This document shows, piece by piece, positions 26,401-34,698 of a DNA stretch of 64,000 bases. Position 1 is the first letter of the stretch. Each line of letters opens with the position of its first letter. The stretch spans positions 248,001-312,000 of the forward strand of contig NZ_JABBYG020000002.1 in the NCBI RefSeq assembly GCF_012935325.2, in the 5' to 3' direction. Made by a program: the position numbers and the translations under genes. The DNA is from Paenibacillus sp. PL91. GTDB lineage: Bacteria > Bacillota > Bacilli > Paenibacillales > Paenibacillaceae. Under the pieces are notes generated by a model, which saw only the letters and a list, made by a program, of their open reading frames with translations, searched no databases and had not been told where the DNA came from.

Positions 26401-28506
26401 TTAATCCGTATCCGTACCTTGCTCATCCTCGTCCAAAACCTCTTCGGAATAGTCGCAGGTCGGGCAAAGCAGCTTCACCCCGCTGCGATTGCGCTTTTCT
26501 ACGAGCTTGGAATCGCATTGCGGACAAGGCTTATTCGTTGGTTTGTCCCACGATACGTAATCGCAGCCAGGATATTGATCGCATCCGTAGAAAATACGGC
26601 CCTTCTTGCTCCTACGCTCAATGATCTTTCCTTCGGCGCATTTCGGGCAAGTTACGCCGATGTCCTTGACGATCGGCTTCGTATTGCGGCATTCCGGGAA
26701 GCCGGAGCATGCTAGAAATTTACCGAAGCGCCCCATTTTGTAAACCAAATGGCGTCCGCATTTCTCACATAACTCATCCGAAACTTCATCTTGAATCTCA
26801 ATTTCCTTCATCTCATCCTCGGCTACTTCCAGCCGCTTCTCGAAGGATTCATAGAAATTGGCAAGAACCTTTACCCAGTCCTCCGTGCCTTCCTCCACAT
26901 GGTCAAGGTTGCCTTCCATGTTGGCTGTAAATTCGGCATCGAGAATTTCAGGGAAAAATTCCTCCATAAGCTGTATGACGAGATCACCAAGCTCTGTTGG
27001 CATAAATTTTTTCTCTTCCATTGCAATATAACCGCGCTTCTGAATCGTCTCAAGCGTAGGAGCGTATGTACTTGGACGTCCTATGCCCAGCTCCTCAAGC
27101 GTCTTCACAAGCCGAGCCTCCGTAAAACGCGGTGGCGGCTGAGTGAAATGCTGTTTCGGATCAACAGATTCCGAGCTGATCACATCGCCAGCAGCGAGCG
27201 GAGGCAAAAATTTATGTTCTTCAACCGTGCCGTCGTCATTGCCTTCCACGTATACCTTCATGAAGCCTGCAAACTTCACTTTAGAACCGGTAGCTCTGAA
27301 CACAGTCTCGCCAGCTTGCAAATCAACTGTCATCGTATCCAGCACCGCAGATTGCATCTGGCTCGATACGAAGCGCTCCCATACAAGCTTGTATAAACGA
27401 AACTGATCGCGACTAAGAAAAGGCTTCATTGTTTCGGGATCACGCAAAATGGATGTTGGACGGATCGCTTCATGCGCATCCTGCGCGTTGCTATTTTTCT
27501 TCGTATATACACGCGGTTGTTCAGGCACGAATGGCGCACCATACTTTTCCGTAATGTACTCCTTCGCTTCCTCTTGCGCGATTGGCGAAATACGAGTGGA
27601 ATCCGTTCTCATATAGGTAATTAATCCGACGGTTCCTTCTTTGCCAAGCTCTACGCCTTCATAAAGCTGCTGTGCGACAGACATCGTCTTAGAAGCTCGG
27701 AAGCCCAGCTTCCTTGCCGCTTCCTGCTGAAGCGAGCTTGTGATGAACGGCGGCGCCGGATTGCGCAGGCGCTCCTTCTCTCTCACGTCAGATACGGTAA
27801 ACTTGCTACCCTTCATCGCGGCGAGCACTTCCTGAACCTCAGCTTCCTTGCCAAGCTCGCGCTTATCGCCATTAATGGAATAATATTTTGCATCAAAAGG
27901 GATTCCGGAATGGCTCAGCTTCGCAGTAATCGACCAATATTCTTCTGGCACGAAGGCATCGATTTCATTTTCGCGATCAATGATAAGCTTAACCGCAACG
28001 GACTGCACCCTGCCGGCCGACAAGCCCTTTTTCACTTTTTTCCATAGCAGCGGACTGATTTTGTAACCTACCAAGCGATCCAAAATACGTCTCGCCTGCT
28101 GTGCGTTGACAAGATCCATATTAATTTTGCGCGGCGTTTTAAATGCATCCTTAACCGCTTGCTTCGTTATCTCATTAAATACGACGCGGCAAGTATCGGT
28201 TTCATCCAGCTCCAAGTAATGTGCCAAATGCCAGGCAATCGCTTCTCCTTCGCGATCCGGATCGGCTGCTAGAAAGACATGTTTCACTTTTTTGCTGGCA
28301 TCTTTCAATTCCTTAAGGATGCTGCCTTTGCCTCGAATTGTTATATATTTTGGATTAAAATCATTATCAACCTCGACGCCGATCTGGCTTTTGGGCAAAT
28401 CGCGAATATGTCCCATGGAAGCTTTAACGATATATTTGCTGCCTAGATATTTGCCAATCGTTTTGGCTTTTGCGGGTGATTCGACGATAACTAAAGAATC
28501 TGCCAT
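26401..28506 (-). CDS. topA: TopA, DNA topoisomerase I
   Basis: The 701-residue type IA topoisomerase has an N-terminal TOPRIM domain ([19 protein letters not shown] and later [12 protein letters not shown]) and the active-site Tyr in [12 protein letters not shown] near residue 300. Three C-terminal zinc ribbons follow (CEKC..C..C, CPKC..C..C, CPQC..CPTC). It relaxes negative supercoils behind transcription. I chose the ATG at 28506 with AGGAGG 9 bases upstream; a longer in-frame start has no support. The C-terminus ends in an acidic tail. Confidence 0.96.
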   Translation of the reverse strand: MADSLVIVESPAKAKTIGKYLGSKYIVKASMGHIRDLPKSQIGVEVDNDFNPKYITIRGKGSILKELKDASKKVKHVFLAADPDREGEAIAWHLAHYLELDETDTCRVVFNEITKQAVKDAFKTPRKINMDLVNAQQARRILDRLVGYKISPLLWKKVKKGLSAGRVQSVAVKLIIDRENEIDAFVPEEYWSITAKLSHSGIPFDAKYYSINGDKRELGKEAEVQEVLAAMKGSKFTVSDVREKERLRNPAPPFITSSLQQEAARKLGFRASKTMSVAQQLYEGVELGKEGTVGLITYMRTDSTRISPIAQEEAKEYITEKYGAPFVPEQPRVYTKKNSNAQDAHEAIRPTSILRDPETMKPFLSRDQFRLYKLVWERFVSSQMQSAVLDTMTVDLQAGETVFRATGSKVKFAGFMKVYVEGNDDGTVEEHKFLPPLAAGDVISSESVDPKQHFTQPPPRFTEARLVKTLEELGIGRPSTYAPTLETIQKRGYIAMEEKKFMPTELGDLVIQLMEEFFPEILDAEFTANMEGNLDHVEEGTEDWVKVLANFYESFEKRLEVAEDEMKEIEIQDEVSDELCEKCGRHLVYKMGRFGKFLACSGFPECRNTKPIVKDIGVTCPKCAEGKIIERRSKKGRIFYGCDQYPGCDYVSWDKPTNKPCPQCDSKLVEKRNRSGVKLLCPTCDYSEEVLDEDEQGTDTD

Positions 28507-28534
28507 GTAAGGCGCCTCCTCTCTCCATTGCAAG

Positions 28535-29668
28535 CTATAAAGCAATATATATTGATCCGGGCTGCAATTCAATTTTGCGTTTTATACATAAATTTAGCAG
28601 AAGTGCGTTCAAATGTCCAAACGGAATAGCTGATAGCTCGTGCAATTCATTGATAGATAATGGCTGATCCCTCAAAAAAGCGATCAATTTGCTCTCCTCC
28701 AGCGTCAGCTGGACGCTATCTGCCTTCTGTTTGGCATCGCTCGTTTTCTCTGCATCCTTGTACGCTTCTAATGCAGCCGGCAGCCAATTCAGCTCATCGA
28801 TAATGTCATGTGCGCTGCTTATCAGCTTGGCTTCGCCGCGCTTAATTAGTTCATTTGGACCCTCACTCTTAGGCGATGTGATCGGTCCTGGTATGGCGAA
28901 CAGCTCACGCGACATGTCAGAGGCGTGCTGAGCGGTAATAAGAGAGCCGCTCTTTGTTGCGCCTTCTACGACGACGGTTCCGACAGATAAGGCAGCGATA
29001 ATCCGATTGCGCTGCGGAAATTGTCCCGGATGCAGCGGTGTGCCGATGGGAGTTTCAGAGACTAACAAGCCGTGCTCCGCGATTTTGTGAAATAAAGACA
29101 GATTCTCTGGCGGGTAACACTTATCAATCGGTGTCGGCAGAACGGCTATCGTTCCTCCCGCTTCGTAGAGAGCCGCTTCATGCGCTTTGCAATCTATACC
29201 TCTCGCTAAGCCGCTGACAACTGTCAACCCCTCAGAGGATAGCTCCTGTGCAAGCGTAGCCGCTGAATGCCTGCCATATGCGGTTGGCACTCTCGTTCCA
29301 ACAATCGCAATGGACGGTCGCTGCAACAACTCTAACCTACCTCTGGCATATAAGACCCAAGGAGGCTGAGCAATTTCTCTCAATATCGTTGGGTATGCCA
29401 AATCATAGGGTGTTAACGCAACTGCATTCAATCTAGTTACTGCTTCATCCCGGACCTCAGCAAGCATCCATGACTGTTCAGCATAACGCTCCGCAGCTGC
29501 GTTTGCTTGGCCGCGATGCAAGCCTATCACAAGTAAATCCTCTATACTCCATAATGGCTTATTCCAAAATTGATGCCGGACGGCCTTCTGAATAGCATGC
29601 CATCCAATGCCGGGAATTTCATGCAAAGCCATAATCATTTGCCTGCGAATATCGTTGTTTTGTTCCAT
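28535..29668 (-). CDS. dprA: DprA, DNA processing protein for transformation
   Basis: The 377-residue protein has an N-terminal helix-hairpin-helix-like region, a Rossmann-type DprA/Smf core ([47 protein letters not shown]) and a C-terminal winged-helix-like domain. It loads RecA on incoming single-stranded DNA during natural transformation. GGGG lies upstream of the ATG at long spacing. It sits 28 bases before topA, so the two are probably co-transcribed. Confidence 0.93.
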   Translation of the reverse strand: MEQNNDIRRQMIMALHEIPGIGWHAIQKAVRHQFWNKPLWSIEDLLVIGLHRGQANAAAERYAEQSWMLAEVRDEAVTRLNAVALTPYDLAYPTILREIAQPPWVLYARGRLELLQRPSIAIVGTRVPTAYGRHSAATLAQELSSEGLTVVSGLARGIDCKAHEAALYEAGGTIAVLPTPIDKCYPPENLSLFHKIAEHGLLVSETPIGTPLHPGQFPQRNRIIAALSVGTVVVEGATKSGSLITAQHASDMSRELFAIPGPITSPKSEGPNELIKRGEAKLISSAHDIIDELNWLPAALEAYKDAEKTSDAKQKADSVQLTLEESKLIAFLRDQPLSINELHELSAIPFGHLNALLLNLCIKRKIELQPGSIYIAL

Positions 29669-29773
29669 CCTCGTCCAACCCCTTCTTCAATAGGGCTGGC
29701 CTGCATACTTATCTATTGTGCGTTACACAGCATAAGAATGCAAGTCAACCCACAAAATAATGGCGACCGGCAA

Positions 29774-29823
29774 CAAAAAAAGCAACCTTCCAACGCCCGT
29801 TATCGGGTAGTTGAAAGGTTGCT
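29774..29823 (-). terminator. intrinsic terminator after sucD
   Basis: A long stem (AAGCAACCTT/AAGGTTGCTT extended by CAAC/GTTG after one mismatched base) is followed on the minus strand by a seven-T tract. It lies 22 bases past the sucD stop and separates sucCD from dprA-topA. Confidence 0.92.
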
Positions 29824-29845
29824 TACCTTGTATGGATCTATTTCA

Positions 29846-30778
29846 TTATTTACGCGTAATGCATTTTTCGAGCAAGCCTTGCTCTTCAAGAACGCTAACA
29901 AGCGTTGAACCCATTTCCGATGGCGTTGGCGCTACTTTAATGCCGCAAGCTTCAAGCGTTGCGATTTTTTCAGCAGCTGTTCCTTTACCGCCAGAAATGA
30001 TTGCGCCTGCATGTCCCATCCGTTTGCCTGGAGGCGCTGTAGCGCCGCCGATGAAGCCGACAACCGGTTTTTTCATGTTGGCTTTAATCCACTCAGCAGC
30101 TTCTTCCTCTGCCGTACCGCCGATTTCACCAATCATGATGACCGCATAGGTATCAGGATCTTCATTGAAGAGATTCAAAATATCGATGAACTCTGAGCCT
30201 TTAACAGGGTCGCCGCCAATACCTACCGCTGATGATTGTCCAATTCCGCGAGTCGTCAATTGATGAACCGCTTCATAAGTCAATGTACCTGAACGAGAGA
30301 TAACGCCAACATGTCCAGCTGTATGAATGTAACCGGGCATAATGCCGATTTTGCACTCATCCGGCGTAATGACGCCTGGGCAGTTAGGTCCGATTAGAAC
30401 GGTTTTGCTGCCGTCCATGTAACGTTTAACTTTTACCATATCAAGCACTGGAATGCCTTCTGTAATACAGATGACAAGATCCAATTCAGCGTCAACCGCT
30501 TCCATGATCGCATCGGCAGCGAATGCCGGTGGAACGTAGATTACCGAAGCGTTAGCTCCAGTAGCAGCTTTAGCTTGAGCAACCGTATTGAATACAGGCA
30601 ATGATACGAGCGTGCCGTTATCAAGTGTAATGTCAACGTTCGTGCCACCTTTGCCAGGTGTTACGCCGCCTACCATTTGCGTGCCGTATTCTAATCCGCC
30701 TTTGGTATGGAACAAGCCAGTAGCGCCTGTAATACCTTGGGTAATGACTTTTGTATCTTTATTGACCAAAATGCTCAC
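29846..30778 (-). CDS. sucD: SucD, succinyl-CoA synthetase alpha subunit
   Basis: The 310-residue subunit has an N-terminal CoA-binding Rossmann domain ([18 protein letters not shown]) and the phosphohistidine loop in [16 protein letters not shown]. With SucC it makes ATP or GTP from succinyl-CoA in the TCA cycle. I chose the GUG at 30778 ([10 protein letters not shown]). Upstream GGGGATG is at long spacing. It follows sucC after 60 bases. Confidence 0.95.
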   Translation of the reverse strand: MSILVNKDTKVITQGITGATGLFHTKGGLEYGTQMVGGVTPGKGGTNVDITLDNGTLVSLPVFNTVAQAKAATGANASVIYVPPAFAADAIMEAVDAELDLVICITEGIPVLDMVKVKRYMDGSKTVLIGPNCPGVITPDECKIGIMPGYIHTAGHVGVISRSGTLTYEAVHQLTTRGIGQSSAVGIGGDPVKGSEFIDILNLFNEDPDTYAVIMIGEIGGTAEEEAAEWIKANMKKPVVGFIGGATAPPGKRMGHAGAIISGGKGTAAEKIATLEACGIKVAPTPSEMGSTLVSVLEEQGLLEKCITRK

Positions 30779-30838
30779 TCTTAACTCACATCCCCTGAAT
30801 GAATTCGTATGCAGCCTAATGCCGCACAGCAAGTTATC

Positions 30839-31999
30839 TTATTTCACGAGAGCGACAATCTTCTGCGCGCCGTCCGCCATGGAATCCGCAGCCACGATGT
30901 TCAATCCCGATTCTTTCAAAATGTTTTTGCCGAGGTCTACGTTCGTACCTTCTAGACGAACAACGAGCGGACGGTCAAGACCGACTTGCTTCGCTGCTTC
31001 GACAACGCCATTAGCAATAACGTCGCAACGCATGATGCCGCCGAAAATGTTAACGAAAATACCTTTAACCTTCTCATCGGACAAAATGATTTTGAATGCT
31101 TCCGTTACCTTCTCCGCTGTAGCACCGCCCCCTACATCTAGGAAGTTGGCAGGGTCGCCGCCGTAATATTTGATAATATCCATTGTCGCCATCGCAAGGC
31201 CTGCACCGTTAACCAAGCAACCGATGTTGCCGTCAAGGGCGATGTAGCTAAGGTCGAATTTGGACGCTTCGATTTCTTTTGCGTCTTCTTCTTCCAAGTC
31301 GCGGAGCTCAACGATATCTTTGTGACGGTAAAGAGCGTTGGAATCGAAGTTAAGCTTCGCATCAAGTGCAATAACTTGTCCGTCGCCAGTTACGACAAGC
31401 GGATTGATTTCTGCAATGGAAGCGTCTTTCTCTACGAATGCTGTGTAGAGCGAGATCATAAATTTAACCGTTTTGTTAACAAGCTCATTTGGGATGTTGA
31501 TCGCATAAGCCAATTTGCGAGCTTGGAAAGCTTGCAAGCCAACAGCTGGATCAACGATTTCTTTGAAAATTTTCTCCGGGGAGTGCTCGGCTACTTCTTC
31601 AATCTCCGTGCCGCCCTCTTCCGAAGCCATTATAACGACGCGACCTGTACCGCGGTCTAATACAACGCCGATATAATATTCTTTTTTGATGTCGCAGCCT
31701 TGCTCGATCAGAAGACGTTTTACTTCTTTGCCTTCTGGACCAGTTTGATGGGTTACGAGCACTTTGCCTAAAATTTCGCCAGCGTATGCGCGTACCTCGT
31801 CGATACTTTTTGCTACTTTAACTCCGCCCGCTTTACCACGGCCACCTGCGTGAATTTGTGCTTTCACGACAACTACCGGTGTTCCGAGCGCTTTAGCCGC
31901 TTCAACAGCTTCGTCTACGGAGAAGGCTACTTTACCTTCTGGTACGACGACACCATACTGTTTAAGGACCGCTTTCCCTTGATACTCATGGATATTCAT
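30839..31999 (-). CDS. sucC: SucC, succinyl-CoA synthetase beta subunit
   Basis: The 386-residue subunit starts [16 protein letters not shown], has an ATP-grasp domain (about residues 1-240; [17 protein letters not shown]) and a C-terminal ligase domain ([12 protein letters not shown]). The ATG at 31999 is 9 bases after GGAGG. It heads the sucC-sucD operon, whose upstream region has a possible extended -10 promoter and two inverted repeats. Confidence 0.96.
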   Translation of the reverse strand: MNIHEYQGKAVLKQYGVVVPEGKVAFSVDEAVEAAKALGTPVVVVKAQIHAGGRGKAGGVKVAKSIDEVRAYAGEILGKVLVTHQTGPEGKEVKRLLIEQGCDIKKEYYIGVVLDRGTGRVVIMASEEGGTEIEEVAEHSPEKIFKEIVDPAVGLQAFQARKLAYAINIPNELVNKTVKFMISLYTAFVEKDASIAEINPLVVTGDGQVIALDAKLNFDSNALYRHKDIVELRDLEEEDAKEIEASKFDLSYIALDGNIGCLVNGAGLAMATMDIIKYYGGDPANFLDVGGGATAEKVTEAFKIILSDEKVKGIFVNIFGGIMRCDVIANGVVEAAKQVGLDRPLVVRLEGTNVDLGKNILKESGLNIVAADSMADGAQKIVALVK

Positions 32000-32021
32000 T
32001 GTTGAAATCCTCCATTTCACA

Positions 32022-32035
32022 GACTGAAATCAGTC
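32022..32035. repeat. inverted repeat between sucC promoter and start
   Basis: GACTGA and TCAGTC flank two A residues. It lies about 25 bases downstream of the sucC -10 box and 23 bases before the start codon, a position suited to a repressor site or 5' hairpin. The regulator is unknown. Confidence 0.4.
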
Positions 32036-32056
32036 ATATGTACACAAACCTCTATT

Positions 32057-32065
32057 ATTGTAGCA
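32057..32065 (-). promoter_or_regulatory. extended -10 promoter for sucCD
   Basis: On the minus strand TGC-TACAAT forms an extended -10 element (32065-32057). No good -35 hexamer is at 17 bases, which is common with extended -10 promoters. It lies about 60 bases before the sucC start. Confidence 0.5.
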
Positions 32066-32128
32066 CCTTTCCCCATCCGTTACCTTATTTTAATACATAA
32101 TTAATACGGCTTTTTTGATATGGGTTTC

Positions 32129-32143
32129 ATCTCAAATTGAGAT
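32129..32143. repeat. inverted repeat upstream of sucCD promoter
   Basis: ATCTCAA and TTGAGAT flank a single A, giving a 15-base palindrome about 65 bases upstream of the sucC -10 box. This is a typical place for an activator or repressor dimer. The binding protein is not known. Confidence 0.4.
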
Positions 32144-32244
32144 TAAATGAGTAAAGCCTTGTGCGGCGGCCATTTAACGGTGCTTTAAACTACGCCATCT
32201 AGTATGACCCAAAGCGCTTCTCTATACCCGAAACATTTTATACA

Positions 32245-32274
32245 TTGACAACTAGAAGCAGCCTCCTCTATGAT
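32245..32274 (+). promoter_or_regulatory. sigma-A promoter of comM/yifB
   Basis: A perfect TTGACA (32245-32250) is separated by 18 bases from TATGAT (32269-32274). Transcription would start near 32281, giving a leader of about 68 bases before the comM start codon. Confidence 0.8.
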
Positions 32275-32310
32275 ATTGGCAAATTCAAATTTGCAAACGG
32301 AATCGTAAGG

Positions 32311-32345
32311 AAGCACCTTCATCCATCATATTGGGGGTGCTTTTT
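32311..32345 (+). promoter_or_regulatory. leader hairpin overlapping comM ribosome binding site
   Basis: AAGCACCTTC (32311-32320) can pair with GGGGGTGCTT (32333-32342) over 10 base pairs with two G-U pairs; five T residues (32341-32345) follow. It has the shape of an intrinsic terminator, and the G run is also the only ribosome binding site for the ATG at 32349. Folding would both stop transcription and hide the site. Confidence 0.6.
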
Positions 32346-32348
32346 GTC

Positions 32349-33917
32349 ATGTTTAGTTTAATTCAGAGTGCAAGCGTATACGGGGTAGACGGCAAAGGGA
32401 TATCGGTTGAAGTTGATATTGCAAGCGGACTGCCGCAGATCAGCATCGTCGGCCTGCCCGATCCTGCCGTCCGCGAGTCTGTTGAGCGAGTCAGGGCTGC
32501 GCTCAAAAATAGCGGCTTCACCTTTCCGATGGACCGGATTACGGTTAATTTAGCTCCCGCCGACCTGCGCAAAGAGGGGACATCCTTTGATTTGGCTATT
32601 GCTGCAGGCATCTTGACAGCAAGCAGCCAAATTAGCGCTGCTCTCTTCGAAAACACGATTCTATTAGGCGAGCTTTCGCTTAACGGTAGCGTTCGTCCGG
32701 TAGCTGGCGTATTGGCGATGCTTGAACAAGCAAAGCGACTTGGGCTTACGCGTGTTTTGCTGCCTATCGGCAATGTTAAGGAAGCAAGCTGGATCTCCGG
32801 GATGGAGCTGTTTGCTTTAAGTCATTTGAATGAGCTTGATATACACAAAAAGAAACAAGAAGGCTGGGCGCATATTCGCGTCGTTCACGCTAATGATCCC
32901 ATCTATAATCCGAGCAGCTCTGCTGCTGTCTTGGATGGTCACGGTAATACCGGAGATTACGGGGACGTCATCGGTCAGCATCAGGCCAAACGCGCGATGC
33001 TTATCGCTGCCGCCGGCAAACATAATATTTTGCTGAGCGGGCCTCCAGGCACGGGCAAAACGATGATGATTAGAAGATTGCCCGGCATTTTGCCGGCCCT
33101 TAGTGAGGAAGAAGCGCTTGAGGTGACGAAAATATACAGTGTGGCAGGCAAGCTGCCGAGCAGCTCTCATGGCCTCCTTACGCAGGCTCCCTTCCGTGCT
33201 CCTCATCATACGATTTCATCCGGCGGCTTAATCGGCGGCGGCTCTATACCGAAGCCCGGAGAAGTCACGCTTGCACATCGCGGTGTGCTATTCCTAGATG
33301 AATTGCCTGAATTTCCAAGGCAGGTGCTAGAGGTATTGCGACAGCCGCTAGAGGACCGAATCGTCACGATATCCCGCTCCAAGGCTGTGTTCCAGTTTCC
33401 CGCCAGCATCATGCTCGCCGCTTCGTACAACCCGTGCCCTTGCGGTTATTTCGGTCATGAATACGGAGATAAGCGCTGCACCTGCAGCTCATCCATTATC
33501 AGCAGGTATCGATCCAAAATATCCGGCCCATTGCTCGACCGCATCGATTTGCAGCTGGAAGTTCCACGTCCGATTTCGCTCGATAATGCCGCCTCTGGTC
33601 CATCGTTGAACACTGCTCAGATGAAGGCGCTCGTAATGAATGCCATAGTCTTTCAGAATGCCCGAAGCGAGGATTCCAATTCCAAACGAATGGGTGAATT
33701 AACGGGTGCTGCCCTCCGTAAATCAGTAAATATTAAGCCCGATGCAATCAGCCTCTTAGAGCATGCGTTTGATGCGCTAGGCATCAGCATGCGTGCGTAT
33801 GATCGTATGCTAAAGCTTGCACGGACCATTGCCGATCTTGAAGCAAGCGATTCGATTTCGGCAGAGCATGTTGCTGAAGCTATTCAGTATCGTGGTCTCG
33901 ATAAGCAGCAGCCGTGA
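32349..33917 (+). CDS. YifB/ComM-family Mg-chelatase-like AAA+ ATPase
   Basis: The 522-residue protein has an N-terminal ChlI-type domain (SASVYGVDGKGISVEVDIAS, a lon-protease-like fold), an AAA+ module with Walker A LLSGPPGTGKTMMIRR near residue 215 and Walker B GVLFLDELPEF, and a C-terminal Mg-chelatase domain. The Cys-rich loop NPCPCGYFGH...CTCSS is typical. ComM relatives are helicases that extend heteroduplex branches during natural transformation. The ATG at 32349 fits the conserved FSLIQSAS start. It is transcribed alone, opposite to its neighbours. Confidence 0.93.
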   Translation: MFSLIQSASVYGVDGKGISVEVDIASGLPQISIVGLPDPAVRESVERVRAALKNSGFTFPMDRITVNLAPADLRKEGTSFDLAIAAGILTASSQISAALFENTILLGELSLNGSVRPVAGVLAMLEQAKRLGLTRVLLPIGNVKEASWISGMELFALSHLNELDIHKKKQEGWAHIRVVHANDPIYNPSSSAAVLDGHGNTGDYGDVIGQHQAKRAMLIAAAGKHNILLSGPPGTGKTMMIRRLPGILPALSEEEALEVTKIYSVAGKLPSSSHGLLTQAPFRAPHHTISSGGLIGGGSIPKPGEVTLAHRGVLFLDELPEFPRQVLEVLRQPLEDRIVTISRSKAVFQFPASIMLAASYNPCPCGYFGHEYGDKRCTCSSSIISRYRSKISGPLLDRIDLQLEVPRPISLDNAASGPSLNTAQMKALVMNAIVFQNARSEDSNSKRMGELTGAALRKSVNIKPDAISLLEHAFDALGISMRAYDRMLKLARTIADLEASDSISAEHVAEAIQYRGLDKQQP

Positions 33918-33926
33918 ACATATAGA

Positions 33927-33967
33927 AAGGGCTTTCCCTGCAGGTTAACAGCCCTGGGAAAGCCCTT
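33927..33967. terminator. bidirectional terminator between comM and yraN
   Basis: A 12-bp perfect stem (AAGGGCTTTCCC/GGGAAAGCCCTT) with a 17-base loop lies between two convergent genes. Only short T-rich stretches follow on either side, so efficiency is uncertain, but its position 10 to 14 bases from both stops fits a shared terminator. Confidence 0.7.
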
Positions 33968-33980
33968 CATCAATTATTTT

Positions 33981-34397
33981 TCAAAAAGCGCCCTCATAAT
34001 GGTTGCATTCAACGACCGTCGCATCCATTCGGTTAATGGCTATAGCGATGACATCGAACCGAATGGCCATATTTGCATGTCCAGCGCTCCGCATATAAAC
34101 CTGAGCCGTATTTCTCACCTGCTGCTGTTTTCGCCGATCTACCGATTCGGCTGCTGTGCCGAATCTCCCGCCTAACTTCCTTGTCCGAACCTCAACAAAT
34201 ACGAGCCTTCCTTCATGCTCCGCGATAATATCGATTTCCCCGCTGCGGCAGCGCCAATTGCGCTCGACAATGGAATAGCTTTTCTTAATCAAGTATTCGG
34301 ATGCGGCCGCTTCGCCAATCATGCCAGTCTGCTTTCTGGTGTCTCGTTTCTCTTTCTCGGTATTTGTACGCTCGCGCTCGCTTTCGTGGTCAACCAT
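33981..34397 (-). CDS. YraN family (UPF0102) nuclease-fold protein
   Basis: The 138-residue protein has the restriction-endonuclease-like core GEIDIIAEHEGRLVFVEVRT, with the acidic residues and EVR of a PD-(D/E)XK fold, and TGMIGEAAASEYLIKK before it. The function of the family is unknown, though it lies near dprA or rnhB in many Firmicutes. An unusually charged N-terminal stretch of about 22 residues precedes the conserved part, so a later start is possible (MIGEAAA). It overlaps the preceding FlhB-like gene by 8 bases. Confidence 0.88.
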   Translation of the reverse strand: MVDHESERERTNTEKEKRDTRKQTGMIGEAAASEYLIKKSYSIVERNWRCRSGEIDIIAEHEGRLVFVEVRTRKLGGRFGTAAESVDRRKQQQVRNTAQVYMRSAGHANMAIRFDVIAIAINRMDATVVECNHYEGAF

Positions 34398-34698
34398 TTT
34401 TCATATCCCTCGCTTTACGGTCTGAGCGGTAGACGAAGCTTAATATTTCTGCAACGAGCGTATAGAGCTCAGGCGGAATCTCCTGATCGATATCAAGCTT
34501 CGAGAGCACTTCGACAAGCGAAGAGTCCTCTTGAACTGGAATGCCGTTTTCCTTCGCTTTCTCCAGTATAAGATCGGCCATATGCCCTTTTCCCTTGGCG
34601 ACCATAACCGGTGCTGTACGTTCGCCAGGCTCGTATTTTAATGCTACTGCCTTCTTGATTTTTGATTTGGGCAGATCATTCGCTGAATCGCTGCTCAT
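34390..34698 (-). CDS. FlhB cytoplasmic-domain-like protein (YlqH type)
   Basis: The 102-residue protein matches only the cytoplasmic domain of FlhB (AVALKYEPGERTAPVMVAKG, IPVQEDSSLVEVLSKL, IPPELYTLVAEILSFVY). It lacks membrane segments, and NPTH is replaced by YEPG-like sequence, so no autocleavage site is seen. In B. subtilis the equivalent is ylqH. It overlaps the upstream FliK-like gene by 4 bases and yraN by 8. A link to flagellar substrate switching is inferred. Confidence 0.85.
   Translation of the reverse strand: MSSDSANDLPKSKIKKAVALKYEPGERTAPVMVAKGKGHMADLILEKAKENGIPVQEDSSLVEVLSKLDIDQEIPPELYTLVAEILSFVYRSDRKARDMKNG

Larger units (their letters stand above)
32000..32348. other. divergent intergenic region sucC / comM
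   Basis: These 349 bases hold two divergent promoters. On the minus side are an extended -10 box for sucC and two inverted repeats (32022-32035, 32129-32143). On the plus side are a strong sigma-A promoter and a leader with a terminator-like hairpin for comM. No coding frame is seen. Confidence 0.7.

Noticed and set aside
26791..27396. Open frame of about 200 codons antisense to topA
   Set aside because: Opposite the conserved topoisomerase core, with His/Phe/Arg-rich composition and no start signal; treated as a shadow.
30588..31166. Open frame of about 190 codons antisense to sucD/sucC
   Set aside because: It spans the end of one conserved gene and the start of another on the opposite strand, and has no domain or ribosome binding site.
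32017..32031. Longer sucC start upstream of the chosen ATG
   Set aside because: The upstream codons lie in the ribosome binding region and are not conserved; GGAGG is spaced for the ATG at 31999.
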